NCBI RefSeq assembly: GCF_000518185.1 | Contig: NZ_JADC01000016.1 | Span: 1 to 60,624 of the forward strand | Direction: 5' to 3' | DNA length: 60,624 bases | DNA from: Bartonella clarridgeiae ATCC 51734 | Lineage (GTDB): Bacteria; Pseudomonadota; Alphaproteobacteria; Rhizobiales; Rhizobiaceae | Part shown: piece by piece, positions 1 to 9,582 of the stretch | How the letters are laid out: every line of letters starts with the position of its first letter | Position numbering within the stretch: the stretch's first letter is position 1 | Program-made: the position numbers and the translations under genes | The notes under the pieces: model-generated | The model's database searches: none | Seen by the model: only the letters and a program-made list of their open reading frames with translations | What the model was told of the DNA's origin: nothing

Positions 1-3
1 AAA

Positions 4-51
4 ATAGATATTCTTAGATATATAGATATTCTTAGATATATTGTTAGATAT
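4..51. repeat. AT-rich 18-bp tandem repeat at the window edge
   Basis: Two identical 18-bp units (ATAGATATTCTTAGATAT) lie head to tail at 4-21 and 22-39, followed by a degenerate third unit ending near 51. The array may extend beyond the left edge. No gene is seen between it and position 414. Confidence 0.75.
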
Positions 52-414
52 GTTGTTTGTCATTTAACCTCTCTTCAAAAAGAATATTGTTACATATTGA
101 CATCCTCTTATCTCTAAAAGTTAAAGACCTCTAATACCATAAGACTTAACAGTTTTAAGTCTCTTTGATCACGAACATTTTATCAAAAGCCTTTATTTAA
201 AATCCTCTACCTAAGAGACAGAAAATTTAAACCATAAAATCTGATATGGATATTGTTATTTTATCAAAATGACAATATTAAGAGCGAAAAAATAATGTTT
301 TTCTTTACAAAATGTGCTTAATTTGCAACAAATACTGTTGAAAACCTCTCTTCAAAAGCGAAGAAACGATGCAGAAAAATTTTATATGCTATAAAAACAA
401 TAAGGATTGGGCAA

Positions 415-1179
415 ATGCGATTTAAACCAATTATTATTGTCTATATTGTCTGTTCTGTAGGATTATGGATAATAAGCCAAAATCAAGACACAACAAATTT
501 AAATATTCTTGAAACATTAAAAATGAAAGAAAACCAAGATATAATTAATATGTATCTCAAAGAAAATAAACTATATGAAGCTAGTGTTCAAAAAAAAATA
601 AAAGAAAATAAACAAAATTTCAATTGGATAAATAGTGATTCAAATAATCATAATATCGTGTTTAATGGTACTGCATCTGTTACCAGTGGTGTTACATTCA
701 AATTAATAACTCCTACCGAAAAGCTTAAGCGTCAACCTATCGTCCGAAATATTCATTTATATGGCGTAGATACATGTGCACCCCGTCAAAAAGCTGAATT
801 AAATAAACAAGAATGGCCATGTGGGGCCGTCACAACAGCTTGGCTAGTCACTAAAACTCTCGGACAGAACATATCCTGTAAGCAAGCTATCATTAAAAAA
901 GAAATTCACTATGCGCAGTGTTTCGTGCAAGGAATCGATCTAGCTGAAATAGGACTGGAAGAAGGTATGCTAATAATATCAAAAGACAATCAATATCCAA
1001 TTCCAACAACATATCTAAGCGCTGAAAAAAACGCACAGGACAATAAAATTGGCCTCTGGTCAAGCAATTTTACTGATCCCATACAGTGGAAAAAAAATCA
1101 TGGAACCTACAATCCTTTCGACAATTATCATCAATTCATGCCTGAAAAAGAAAAACAAAATGCGGAAATCATCCCTTAA
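415..1179 (+). CDS. Membrane-anchored or exported SNase-fold (thermonuclease family) protein, probably non-catalytic
   Basis: 254 residues. A hydrophobic stretch at residues 5-20 looks like a signal peptide or membrane anchor, followed by a polar, Lys/Asn-rich linker to about residue 85. The C-terminal half resembles the staphylococcal nuclease fold: LYGVDTCAPRQ (115-125), AQCFVQGIDL (167-176), and an AE..A...K.GLW block near the end. Aligned by eye to S. aureus nuclease, Asp40 is kept (D119), but Arg35 is His114, Glu43 is Ala122 and Arg87 is Ile164, so nuclease activity is doubtful. Several cysteines (121, 136, 155, 169) could form disulfides in the periplasm. The gene stands alone between AT-rich spacers. 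Fold assignment is fairly sure; function is unknown. Confidence 0.75.
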   Translation: MRFKPIIIVYIVCSVGLWIISQNQDTTNLNILETLKMKENQDIINMYLKENKLYEASVQKKIKENKQNFNWINSDSNNHNIVFNGTASVTSGVTFKLITPTEKLKRQPIVRNIHLYGVDTCAPRQKAELNKQEWPCGAVTTAWLVTKTLGQNISCKQAIIKKEIHYAQCFVQGIDLAEIGLEEGMLIISKDNQYPIPTTYLSAEKNAQDNKIGLWSSNFTDPIQWKKNHGTYNPFDNYHQFMPEKEKQNAEIIP

Positions 1180-1440
1180 ACTTCAAAATACAAAATTATG
1201 ATAATAAAAATAACTATAAACAAAAATTACAATACATAGTCTAAAAAACATAACATAATCTAAAAAACATAGTCTAAAAAAATTGACTAAACTTATAATT
1301 AAAAATATCTCGTCATTAACCTTAAAATGCTCATAATGTGATCATTCTTGTAATAAACAAAATAATACAAAAATCTTCAAAAAAAAACGATAGTTATCTA
1401 ATTACAGTTAAGGTTATTATGAGTGCAACATTCCATGGAA
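1180..1440. other. AT-rich spacer with short degenerate direct repeats
   Basis: No gene is visible. Between about 1234 and 1281 three imperfect copies of a CATARTCTAAAAAA-like unit occur. They look like simple AT-rich slippage repeats rather than a regulatory array. Confidence 0.4.
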
Positions 1441-1464
1441 AATGGAGGCAAAAAAGCCTCCATT
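1441..1464 (-). terminator. Hairpin downstream of the glnA remnant
   Basis: Perfect inverted repeat AATGGAGGC, 6-nt loop, GCCTCCATT, placed just after the stop codon of the glnA remnant at 1471. On the minus strand the stem is followed by TTTTCC, a weak U-tract. It is probably the original glnA terminator. Confidence 0.6.
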
Positions 1465-1470
1465 ATTGCA

Positions 1471-2244
1471 TTAAACGGAATAATACATATCAAATTCGAT
1501 AGGGTGAGGTGCTGTTTCATAACGTAGAACTTCTTTCATTTTTAATTCAATAAAGGAATTAATTTGATCGTCATCAAAAACATCTCCGGTTTTAAGAAAA
1601 TTGCGATCTTTATCAAGAGCTTCAAGTGCTTCACGTAAGCTTCTTGAAACTGTAGGAATGTTTTTTAGCTCTTTTGGGGGCAGATCATAAAGATCTTTAT
1701 CCATGGCCTGTCCAGGATGAATTTTATTTTTTATACCGTCAAGACCAGCCATAACAAGTGCTGAAAATGCTAGATATGGATTTGCTGCTGGATCTGGAAA
1801 ACGAATTTCTATACGTTTTGAATGTGGCGAAGAATCAAATGGAATACGGCACGCTGCAGAACGATTGCGTGCAGAATAGGCAAGAAGGACAGGAGCTTCA
1901 TACCCAGGAACCAAGCGTTTGTAGGAATTAGTAGATGGATTTGTGAAGGCGTTGAGTGCTTTTGCATGTTTGATAATACCACCAATAAAAAATAAACAGG
2001 TTTCTGATAGTCCAGCATATTCATTCCCTGCAAATATTGGTTTTTTATCTTTCCAAATTGATATGTGAACATGCATACCTGAGCCATTATCACCTAGAAT
2101 TGGCTTGGGCATAAAGGTCGCTGTTTTCCCGTAACTATGAGCAATTTGATGCACAGCATATTTAAAAATTTGCATTTTATCAGCTTCACGAACAAGTGTA
2201 TCAAATCGAATACCCAATTCATGTTGAGCTGCGGCTACTTCATG
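1471..2244 (-). pseudogene. glnA: Glutamine synthetase type I, 5'-truncated remnant
   Basis: Only the C-terminal half of GlnA is present: an open frame of about 258 codons against roughly 470 in the intact family. The match begins at [14 protein letters not shown], read from 2244, upstream of the first ATG at 2217. It continues through [12 protein letters not shown], part of the ammonia/glutamate site, and NRSAACRIP, which carries the conserved active-site arginines, and reaches the normal C-terminus near 1471. The N-terminal beta-grasp domain, which contributes to the active site between subunits, is missing. Upstream of 2244 the frame is lost and no GlnA-like sequence could be found. No intact glnA or glnB lies nearby. 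It is very likely non-functional; a complete glutamine synthetase may exist elsewhere. Confidence 0.85.
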
Positions 2245-2697
2245 TTAAGATATTGTCTATCTGAATCAGACATTATAGTTGCAATTTTGAGACCAGGTCA
2301 GACCTAAATGATGAGATTCCCTGAATTGAAAATTGCCTCCATATTATAAAAAATAACCTTGATTGGTAATCCAATTTAGCCTAAACTTCAAGGGGAAATA
2401 AAGGATTATTGGTATAATACCTCTTCCCTTCCCCGAACTCACTTCTGGTACTCGCGTATAACTATTATGCTTAATAGTTGATTGATTTGATAATTGATAT
2501 CCTAAAATACAAGTTATAAGTACCAAGAAAAACCCCTTACCTATTTATCCGAAAAGATAAAACATTAATAAGCTCTTATTTAAAATTGAATTATTATAAT
2601 TTGAAAAACTATTTTTATATCAATCCTATATAAATGATATGAAGTTCAATGAAAATAATAACACATTTCTCAGATTACACAAAAAAATGATAAAAAA
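2245..2697. other. Gene-poor stretch upstream of the glnA remnant
   Basis: About 450 bases without a convincing gene. Part of 2245-2300 may be degenerate glnA sequence. A 60-codon open frame on the minus strand (2344-2526) resembles no family I recognise. The segment AAAATAACCTTGATT near 2347 resembles AAAATAACCCTGATT near 43132, so a short dispersed repeat is possible. Confidence 0.35.
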
Positions 2698-3141
2698 TTA
2701 TTGAAATGTATGAGAGCTTTTTTTGCAATCTTTTAACCACACATCATAGATAGAATGCTCAACAGCGTTTAAACCAGGACTATCTGCAAACATCCATCCT
2801 GTAAAAATACGCCGTGTTTTTTTCTCCAATGTCATTTCATTAACTTCAACAAAACTAGTAGTACGGGCTGGTTCATTCTCAGAACTCGTATAGCACACTC
2901 GTGGTATTATCTGCAAAGCACCATATTGATAAACCTGACCAATATGAACTTCAAAACTAGTAACCCGACCAGTAATTTTATCGAGACCTGAAAAAATACC
3001 AATCTCATTGCTAACACGCTCAGCAAGTACACGACTAACTGCAGATAAAATCGCTATACCTCCTACTAAATAAATATAAAAAAAATACTTTGATATAGCA
3101 AATAAAAAAATACACCTATTATTCCTTAGGTAGCCAAGCAT
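2698..3141 (-). CDS. DUF2155 domain-containing protein
   Basis: 147 residues when started at the second of two adjacent ATG codons (3141), which has GAGG six bases upstream; longer in-frame starts would lie inside the upstream gene. An N-terminal hydrophobic segment (about residues 12-38) acts as signal peptide or anchor. The C-terminal domain matches DUF2155: EVHIGQVYQYGALQI, then FTGWMFADSPGLNAVEHSIYDVWL ending in a short Lys/Cys tail. The start overlaps the end of the NDUFA12-like gene by 23 bp, which suggests translational coupling. The two genes are neighbours in many Rhizobiales. The role is unknown; an envelope protein linked to respiratory complex I is only a guess from context. Confidence 0.85.
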   Translation of the reverse strand: MLGYLRNNRCIFLFAISKYFFYIYLVGGIAILSAVSRVLAERVSNEIGIFSGLDKITGRVTSFEVHIGQVYQYGALQIIPRVCYTSSENEPARTTSFVEVNEMTLEKKTRRIFTGWMFADSPGLNAVEHSIYDVWLKDCKKSSHTFQ

Positions 3142-3517
3142 CATAATCCTCACAAGCATAATAATGTCGACCGTTATAAGCAATAGATCCTTTTGGTCGG
3201 TATGCCTCACTTGTACCCGTCATATTTGAAATATGCGATTTCTCCCATCCATATGATTGATAATTTTCTTCCGTAGGCAGTATATCATAACGATGGTGAA
3301 TCCAACCATGCCAACCTGGAGGAATGCTAGAGGCCTCAGAATAATCCTTATAAATCACCCACCGACGTAAATAACCATCTTTATGGCGACTACCTTCATA
3401 ATAAATATTACCAAACTGGTCTTCTCCTACACGTTTACCATGGAGCCATGTAAAAAAGCGCGTATTAATGGTATTACCATTCCACCATGTAAAGATTTGC
3501 TTGAAAAAACCAGACAT
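3119..3517 (-). CDS. NADH:ubiquinone oxidoreductase subunit NDUFA12-like protein
   Basis: 132 residues from the ATG at 3517, which has a strong AGGAGAGG ribosome site directly upstream. The open frame reaches back to 3601, but the extension is not family-like. The protein belongs to the NDUFA12/B17.2 family, small peripheral subunits of alphaproteobacterial and mitochondrial complex I: RFFTWLHGKRVGEDQFGNIYYE, then RRWVIY, PPGWHGWIHH and a C-terminal YDAWLPKE. The core nuo operon is not in the window, as is usual for this subunit. The following gene (DUF2155) overlaps its 3' end. Confidence 0.92.
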   Translation of the reverse strand: MSGFFKQIFTWWNGNTINTRFFTWLHGKRVGEDQFGNIYYEGSRHKDGYLRRWVIYKDYSEASSIPPGWHGWIHHRYDILPTEENYQSYGWEKSHISNMTGTSEAYRPKGSIAYNGRHYYACEDYDAWLPKE

Positions 3518-3700
3518 TTCCTCTCCTACTTCTTTAGCATTCCCATAAAGACCGTTCTTTAATAATAAACTTATTATGATACTTGAAATCATTAAAAGCA
3601 AGAAATTATCAGAGCCCCTAATACAACTAACCCTGAATAACTAACTACCAACCTCTATACGATCTGCATCACAAGTTTATAGAATTTTTATCTTAATACA

Positions 3701-5200
3701 TTAATCTATTCCAAGCTTAATCTTAACCAATTTATTAACAGTTTGAGGGTTTGCCTTACCCTCTGTTGCTTTCATCACCTGTCCAATAAACCAACCAACC
3801 AAAACAGGCTTCTCTCGTGCTTGAGCAACTTTATCAGGATTATTGATAATAATTTTATCAACAGCTCTTTCAATAACTCCTGCGTCCGTTACCTGCTTCA
3901 TACCACGCTTTTCTACAATTTGATGTGGATCTCCACCTTCATTCCAAATAATTTCAAATAGATCTTTTGCAATTTTTCCAGAAATAGTTCCTTCTTTAAT
4001 AAGATCAATAATTGCTCCCAATTGTTTTGCTGTAATTGGAGTATTTTCAATATCACGATTATCTTTATTTAAAGCGCCTAAAAGGTCATTGATCACCCAA
4101 TTAGCAGCCATTTTTCCATCGCGCCCATGTGCTACTTCTTCGAAATAATCTGCAATTGCTTTTTCTGTTACAAGAATAGAAGCATCATACGCTGTCAAAC
4201 CCATCTCATTGATAAAACGCGCTTTTATATCATCAGGCAATTCTGGCAATTCTGCAGCCAAAGTATCTACAAACGCCTGATCAAACTCCAATGGTAAAAG
4301 ATCGGGATCAGGAAAATAACGATAGTCATACGCTTCCTCTTTTGAACGCATAGATCGTGTTTCACCTTTGATTGCATCAAAAAGGCGAGTTTCCTGATCT
4401 ATTACTCCCCCATCTTCTAAAATGGCAATTTGGCGACGTGCCTCATATTCAATTGCTTGGCCAATAAAACGAATCGAGTTAACGTTTTTAATTTCACAGC
4501 GTGTTCCAAAAGGCCCACCAGGACGGCGAACAGATATATTTACATCTGCACGCATAGAGCCTTCATCCATATTACCATCACAGGTACCTAAATAACGAAC
4601 AATCGTACGCAATTTTGTCATATAGGCTTTGGCTTCTTCTGAAGACCGCATATCTGGTTTGGAAACAATTTCCATCAGAGCTACACCTGAGCGATTAAGA
4701 TCTAAAAAAGACATTGTTGGATGCTGATCATGCATAGACTTTCCAGCATCTTGCTCAAGGTGCAACCTTTCAATCCCAATTTCAATGTCCTCAAACTGAC
4801 CATTCGAATCTGGTCCAATAGATACAAGAACTTTCCCCTCACCTACAATGGGATACTGAAATTGTGAAATCTGATATCCCTGCGGTAAATCCGGATAAAA
4901 ATAGTTTTTACGATCAAAAACAGATCTTAAATTAATTTTAGCTTTTAATCCCAAACCAGTTCGAATAGCTTGACAAATACATGCTTGATTAATAACAGGC
5001 AACATACCAGGCATCGCTGCATCAACAAGTGATACATGGTTATTTGGTTCAGCACCAAACTTAGTTGATGCACCTGAAAAAAGTTTTGAATCGGATATGA
5101 CTTGCGCATGAATTTCCATGCCAATGATAACCTCCCAATCACCTGTAACTCCAGAAATAAAACGCTTAGGATTAGGGAGACGAGTATCAACGATTTTCAT
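3701..5200 (-). CDS. gatB: Aspartyl/glutamyl-tRNA(Asn/Gln) amidotransferase subunit B
   Basis: 499 residues from the ATG at 5200; a 12-codon extension to 5236 is open but lies ahead of the conserved start region. GatB is the kinase and tRNA-binding subunit of GatCAB, which converts Glu-tRNA(Gln), and in some bacteria Asp-tRNA(Asn), to the amidated forms. The catalytic cradle begins with [13 protein letters not shown] and [11 protein letters not shown]; downstream are [15 protein letters not shown] and RADVNISVR. The C-terminal YqeY-like tRNA-binding tail ends in [14 protein letters not shown]. Length and motifs are normal. gatC and gatA are not adjacent. Confidence 0.96.
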   Translation of the reverse strand: MKIVDTRLPNPKRFISGVTGDWEVIIGMEIHAQVISDSKLFSGASTKFGAEPNNHVSLVDAAMPGMLPVINQACICQAIRTGLGLKAKINLRSVFDRKNYFYPDLPQGYQISQFQYPIVGEGKVLVSIGPDSNGQFEDIEIGIERLHLEQDAGKSMHDQHPTMSFLDLNRSGVALMEIVSKPDMRSSEEAKAYMTKLRTIVRYLGTCDGNMDEGSMRADVNISVRRPGGPFGTRCEIKNVNSIRFIGQAIEYEARRQIAILEDGGVIDQETRLFDAIKGETRSMRSKEEAYDYRYFPDPDLLPLEFDQAFVDTLAAELPELPDDIKARFINEMGLTAYDASILVTEKAIADYFEEVAHGRDGKMAANWVINDLLGALNKDNRDIENTPITAKQLGAIIDLIKEGTISGKIAKDLFEIIWNEGGDPHQIVEKRGMKQVTDAGVIERAVDKIIINNPDKVAQAREKPVLVGWFIGQVMKATEGKANPQTVNKLVKIKLGID

Positions 5201-5317
5201 TATCAGTTCACTATCAATATTTAAAAATACATTCACTGGCTAACCTAAAATTATTGCCAGCGCAAGTCAGAATATATATCAAAAACTGATTTATCGGAAC
5301 TACTTTATCGACTTAGG

Positions 5318-6745
5318 TTAACTTGTTTTAGAGGCCTTCTTTTTGGCTGAAGCCTTTTTGGTACCTTTTTCTTTTACTGCAATTTTTTTCTTGGCAGGAA
5401 TTTTATCAGTTAAATCTGATTCATCATATTCTTTCATTAGCTCTTCAACTGTTACTTTTTTATCCGTGATTTTTATCTGTGTAAGCAAATAGTCAATAAC
5501 TTTTTCTTCAAAGATTGGGGCACGTAGATTAGCAACAGCTTCCGGTGTACGACGGAAAAAATCCATCATTTCTTTCTCCCGTCCAGGGTACTGGCGAACC
5601 TGATCAAAAACTGCAGCCTTTAATTCATCTTCACTTACTTGAATTCCAACTTTTGTCCCAATTTCAGAAAGAACTAAACCAAGACGAACACGACGCTGCG
5701 CAAGCACGCGATATTCTTCCCGCGCTTGTTCTTCTGTGACGTTCTCATCTTCAAAGCTTCTGCCCATTCTCTTTAAATCTTCATTGACCTGATTCCATAT
5801 GTTATTAAATTCAATCTCTAAAAGCTGTTCAGGAATATCAAAACTATAATCTGCGTCTAAAGCATCAAGAACTTGTCGCTTAATCTTTTGACGTGTCATA
5901 GAGCCATATCGACTTTCAACTTGTCCACGAACAACTTCACGTAAACGATCAAGGGATTCTAAACCAAGTTTTTTTGCTGCTTCATCATCAATCTTCAATT
6001 CATCCGGTTTAGAAACAGCTTTAACAGTGATATCAAACTCTGCATTTTTACCAGCTAAATGCGTAGCATTATAATTATTAGGAAATTTAACAAAAATTGT
6101 TTTTACATCGCCCGCTTTTACATCAATTAATTGTTCCTCAAAACCAGGAATAAACTGTTTCGAACCAAGAATCAGTTGTGCATCGTTATCAGCACCACCA
6201 TCAAATGGAACACCATCAATTTTCCCAAGATAATCGATTGTTATGCGGTCACCTTCTTTTGAAGGACCATTCTTTTGCGAATAATTACGAGTAGAAGAAA
6301 GAATGCGCGTTATTTGCTCATCAACTTCTTGTTCAGGTACATCAGCAATTTCACGAGTGATTTTAATATCTTTAAAGTCTTTAATCTCAAATTTTGGCAA
6401 AACCTCGTACTTCAAACTGAAAACAAAATCAGCTTTACCATCTATAACTTTCTTATCTTCATTTATATCAATTTGCGGCTGCGTTGCTGAATATTCATTA
6501 CGTTCTAATAAAATAGAACGAGGAGCATCGTTAATGATCTCATTAAGAATTTCAGCCATAAAAGATTTACCGTACATTTTCCGGAGATGATTATATGGAA
6601 CTTTACCAGGACGAAATCCTTTAAGTGTAATCTTACCTTTGGTATCATCCAATCGTTCATTTAACTTTGCTTCCAGATCTTTCGCCGGAACCACAATCTT
6701 AATTTCGCGCTTCAGTCCTTCATTAAGCGTCTCGGTAACCTGCAT
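5318..6745 (-). CDS. tig: Trigger factor, ribosome-associated chaperone and prolyl isomerase
   Basis: 475 residues, a normal length. The N-terminal ribosome-binding domain contains [18 protein letters not shown] (about residues 41-58), close to the family signature GFRxGKxP. The FKBP-type isomerase domain follows at about 165-245 ([33 protein letters not shown]). The C-terminal chaperone arms are helical, and the protein ends in a Lys/Ala-rich tail common in Rhizobiales. It binds nascent chains at the ribosomal exit tunnel. It lies upstream of gatB on the same strand with a 117-bp gap, and a tRNA-Leu gene lies upstream of it. Confidence 0.97.
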   Translation of the reverse strand: MQVTETLNEGLKREIKIVVPAKDLEAKLNERLDDTKGKITLKGFRPGKVPYNHLRKMYGKSFMAEILNEIINDAPRSILLERNEYSATQPQIDINEDKKVIDGKADFVFSLKYEVLPKFEIKDFKDIKITREIADVPEQEVDEQITRILSSTRNYSQKNGPSKEGDRITIDYLGKIDGVPFDGGADNDAQLILGSKQFIPGFEEQLIDVKAGDVKTIFVKFPNNYNATHLAGKNAEFDITVKAVSKPDELKIDDEAAKKLGLESLDRLREVVRGQVESRYGSMTRQKIKRQVLDALDADYSFDIPEQLLEIEFNNIWNQVNEDLKRMGRSFEDENVTEEQAREEYRVLAQRRVRLGLVLSEIGTKVGIQVSEDELKAAVFDQVRQYPGREKEMMDFFRRTPEAVANLRAPIFEEKVIDYLLTQIKITDKKVTVEELMKEYDESDLTDKIPAKKKIAVKEKGTKKASAKKKASKTS

Positions 6746-6886
6746 CGAACAACCTTTTTTTCTCTGAGGAGATGGATAAACCTACTCCGATAACAATTGT
6801 AATTCTAACACTTTTTTGAGTGCTAGAGCTAGATAAACGGATCTCTTATATACAGAAATCCGTAGCATTTAAGGCAATCACTTCGG

Positions 6887-6966
6887 TGCGGATGGAGGGA
6901 CTCGAACCCCCACGGTCTCCCGCCAGAACCTAAATCTGGTGCGTCTACCAATTTCGCCACATCCGC
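6887..6966 (-). tRNA. tRNA-Leu (anticodon TAG)
   Basis: The minus strand folds as a cloverleaf: acceptor GCGGATG pairs with CATCCGC over seven base pairs; D arm with GGTAGACGC; anticodon stem CCAGA/TCTGG around loop TTTAGGT, giving TAG; a variable arm; and T loop TTCGAGT. The CCA end is not encoded. The enlarged variable arm fits a class II leucine tRNA. Confidence 0.96.
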
Positions 6967-7141
6967 TCAAACTTATAAACCAAAACTTTATGTAAGCGGC
7001 GTTTCTATAGCATTCAATTCAAACCAATTAAAGAAAAAAAGCAAATAGGTATCTTTTATTAACTCAATACACAATTCTTTTTAAATTATAGGAATAAAAT
7101 TCATCCTTTTCAGAAAACACTCATTCCGCTAAAAGTAAGTC

Positions 7142-8533
7142 ATGTTAAATAAGTTAAATAAATTGAAAACTCCAATCCATATTATTGGCGGTGGTCTTGC
7201 AGGCAGTGAAGCAAGTTGGCAAATTGCTCAATTAGGAATTCCCGTTATCTTGCATGAAATGCGTCCAAAAAGAAAATCTGATGCCCATAAAACAGATAAA
7301 CTTGCAGAGCTCGTCTGTTCAAATTCATTTCGTTCAGATGATGCATCAAAAAATGCTGTAGGGCTTTTACATGCAGAAATGCGATTAGCCAAATCATTAA
7401 TTATGAAAGCTGCAGATATTAATAAAGTGCCAGCTGGGGGTGCACTCGCCGTTGACCGTGATGAATTCTCAAAAACTGTTACGGAAACACTTGAAAAACA
7501 CCCCCTTATAACCATAAAACGCAGAGAAATTCACGAGATCCCTGAAGACTGGCATAATGTTATTATTGCAACTGGTCCTCTTACCTCACCAGAATTTTCT
7601 CAAGCAATACAAGCAATAACTGGAGCAGAAGCGCTTTCTTTTTTTGATGCTATTGCACCTATTATTTATACTGATAGTATTAATATGGACATTTGTTGGT
7701 ACCAATCTCGATATGACAAAATTGGTCCTGAAGGAACAGGAAAAGATTACCTTAATTGTCCTCTTAATCAAGAACAATATAAAATTTTTGTTCAAGCATT
7801 GATAAGTGGAAAAAAAATAGAATTCCGCGAATTTGAAAATATATCCTATTTCGATGGATGTTTACCAGTCGAAGTTATGGCTGAACGCGGAGTTGAAACT
7901 CTGAGACATGGCCCTATGAAACCTATGGGGCTCACCAATGCTCATCATCCCACAATTAAACCTTATGCTGTTATACAATTACGTCAAGACAACAAACTGG
8001 GTACGCTTTATAATATGGTAGGCTTTCAAACAAAACTGAAATATAGTGAGCAAACACGCATTTTTAGAATGATTCCTGGTCTTGAAAAAGCAGAATTTGC
8101 ACGCCTTGGCGGTCTTCATCGCAACACTTATCTCAATTCACCAATCCTTCTTGACGAAAGTCTTCGTCTAAAACAAAAACCACAACTACGTTTTGCTGGA
8201 CAAATCACAGGCTGTGAAGGTTATATAGAATCAGCAGCAATAGGACTGCTCGCTGGACGTTTTGCTGCTGCTGAATATAATCATGCTTGCCCTTCTCTAC
8301 CGCCAAAAACTACAGCATTTGGAGCCCTCTTAAACCATATTACTGGTGGACATATTGCTACTCAAGAAACAGGAAAAAAATCCTTCCAGCCAATGAATAT
8401 CAATTTTGGCCTTTTCCCACCTATTATTTCCACTAATCATTTAGAAAAATGCTTACCAAATAAAGAAAAAAAACAAGCTATAATTACACGAGCTTTAAAT
8501 GATTGTATTCAATGGTTAAAGAATAGCTCTTAG
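7142..8533 (+). CDS. trmFO: Methylenetetrahydrofolate-tRNA-(uracil-5-)-methyltransferase
   Basis: 463 residues. TrmFO uses FAD and methylenetetrahydrofolate to make 5-methyluridine at position 54 in the T loop of tRNAs. The N-terminal FAD-binding Rossmann motif [16 protein letters not shown] (about residues 14-29) and the family signature [12 protein letters not shown] are present. A C-terminal [17 protein letters not shown] block matches the FAD/substrate region of the GidA-like family. The length is normal for rhizobial proteins once annotated 'gid'. It is a single gene facing away from tig, with no clear operon partner. Confidence 0.96.
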   Translation: MLNKLNKLKTPIHIIGGGLAGSEASWQIAQLGIPVILHEMRPKRKSDAHKTDKLAELVCSNSFRSDDASKNAVGLLHAEMRLAKSLIMKAADINKVPAGGALAVDRDEFSKTVTETLEKHPLITIKRREIHEIPEDWHNVIIATGPLTSPEFSQAIQAITGAEALSFFDAIAPIIYTDSINMDICWYQSRYDKIGPEGTGKDYLNCPLNQEQYKIFVQALISGKKIEFREFENISYFDGCLPVEVMAERGVETLRHGPMKPMGLTNAHHPTIKPYAVIQLRQDNKLGTLYNMVGFQTKLKYSEQTRIFRMIPGLEKAEFARLGGLHRNTYLNSPILLDESLRLKQKPQLRFAGQITGCEGYIESAAIGLLAGRFAAAEYNHACPSLPPKTTAFGALLNHITGGHIATQETGKKSFQPMNINFGLFPPIISTNHLEKCLPNKEKKQAIITRALNDCIQWLKNSS

Positions 8534-9022
8534 CTTAATCGTTGTATTTGCTTATGATATACTCGTTAATCCGATTTTTAATCTATTAAATAATTTTAAT
8601 TATTCCTAAAAAAATAATTTAAGATCATTGAAATATTATTTTTCAGTAACTTATCTAAATTTTTTAATGAAAAAAATGAATAATATTATTTGCCAATTAA
8701 GTGCCCTCACCAATATTAATAACAAACATAGCGCAAATAGAAATATCTTCACTTTTTTATTTTCTATACAAAAAAAATTTAGGGCAATACCTTATTATCA
8801 ATCAATTTAAAATAGCTACATGACTACACTTGGATTATAACGATAAAAAATAATCAAATAGATATATCTTAGCTATCTTTCTAATATAAATGCCCTAATC
8901 ATCACTTAGCTTCCCGCTATACAGATCAACATATACAGTTCTTATATTTCATCCATAATGCAAAATAATATATCTCATAAACACGCATTGACTATTTTTA
9001 GGGATTTTATAGAATTTTCCTG
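8534..9022. other. AT-rich intergenic region with no gene seen
   Basis: About 490 bases between the converging trmFO and hupB genes. A 60-codon frame at 8628-8810 is AT-rich and resembles nothing I know, so I treat it as noise. The only structured element is the hupB terminator at its right end. Confidence 0.5.
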
Positions 9023-9048
9023 AAAAAACCGGTTTATAAATAAACCGG
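9023..9048 (-). terminator. Rho-independent terminator of hupB
   Basis: On the minus strand CCGGTTTA and TAAACCGG form an 8-bp stem (9029-9036 with 9041-9048), extended by A/T pairs. It is followed by TTTTTT, 23 bases after the hupB stop codon. Confidence 0.85.
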
Positions 9049-9070
9049 GTTTTTAAAAAAGTAGCTTGAA

Positions 9071-9349
9071 TTATTTGTTATTAACGGCTTCTTTAAGGCC
9101 TTTTCCTGCAGAAAATTTAGGTACAGAACGTGCAGGAATAGTAATTTCAGCACCTGTTGAAGGATTTCGTCCTTTTGTAGCAGCACGATGAGAAACTTCA
9201 AAAGAACCAAAACCTGGAAGACGAACATCACCTCCTGAAGCTAAAGCCTCTGTAACAGAAGCAATAAAAGCATCAACAGAAGCACCAGCTTGAGCTTTTG
9301 AAATACCTGCTTTTTCAGCAACCGAATTAACCAATTCACTTTTATTCAT
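9071..9349 (-). CDS. hupB: DNA-binding protein HU
   Basis: 92 residues, the normal HU length. HU is a small dimeric nucleoid protein that bends DNA with little sequence preference. The sequence starts [19 protein letters not shown] and carries the beta-arm motif [14 protein letters not shown] and the core PGFGSFEV. An AAGG-type ribosome site precedes the ATG. It sits downstream of lon, the usual alphaproteobacterial order, and ends in its own strong terminator. Confidence 0.97.
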   Translation of the reverse strand: MNKSELVNSVAEKAGISKAQAGASVDAFIASVTEALASGGDVRLPGFGSFEVSHRAATKGRNPSTGAEITIPARSVPKFSAGKGLKEAVNNK

Positions 9350-9582
9350 TGAATATTTCCTTTCCCTATATTGCCGGATAATAAAATTTAACCGACTATG
9401 AGTAATTTTATTAACAAAGTATAGGAAACAGAAGTGTTATTTTTCTTCAAAGCATTGTTTTTTAGAAATAATTGCAGTTATTCACGGAATTTTTTTATTG
9501 TTTCTCTAAAATAGACAGAATTACACCTCCCAAAACGGCTTTCATTTGCTTTTTACAGCATAATCATAGCTCAGAACGTGAA

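Noticed and set aside
2344-2526. 60-codon minus-strand open frame between glnA and the DUF2155 gene
   Set aside because: No ribosome site, no family resemblance, and location in an apparently rearranged spacer; not enough to call a gene.
8628-8810. 60-codon plus-strand frame between trmFO and hupB
   Set aside because: AT-driven composition rich in Asn, Ile and Phe, no recognisable domain or ribosome site.
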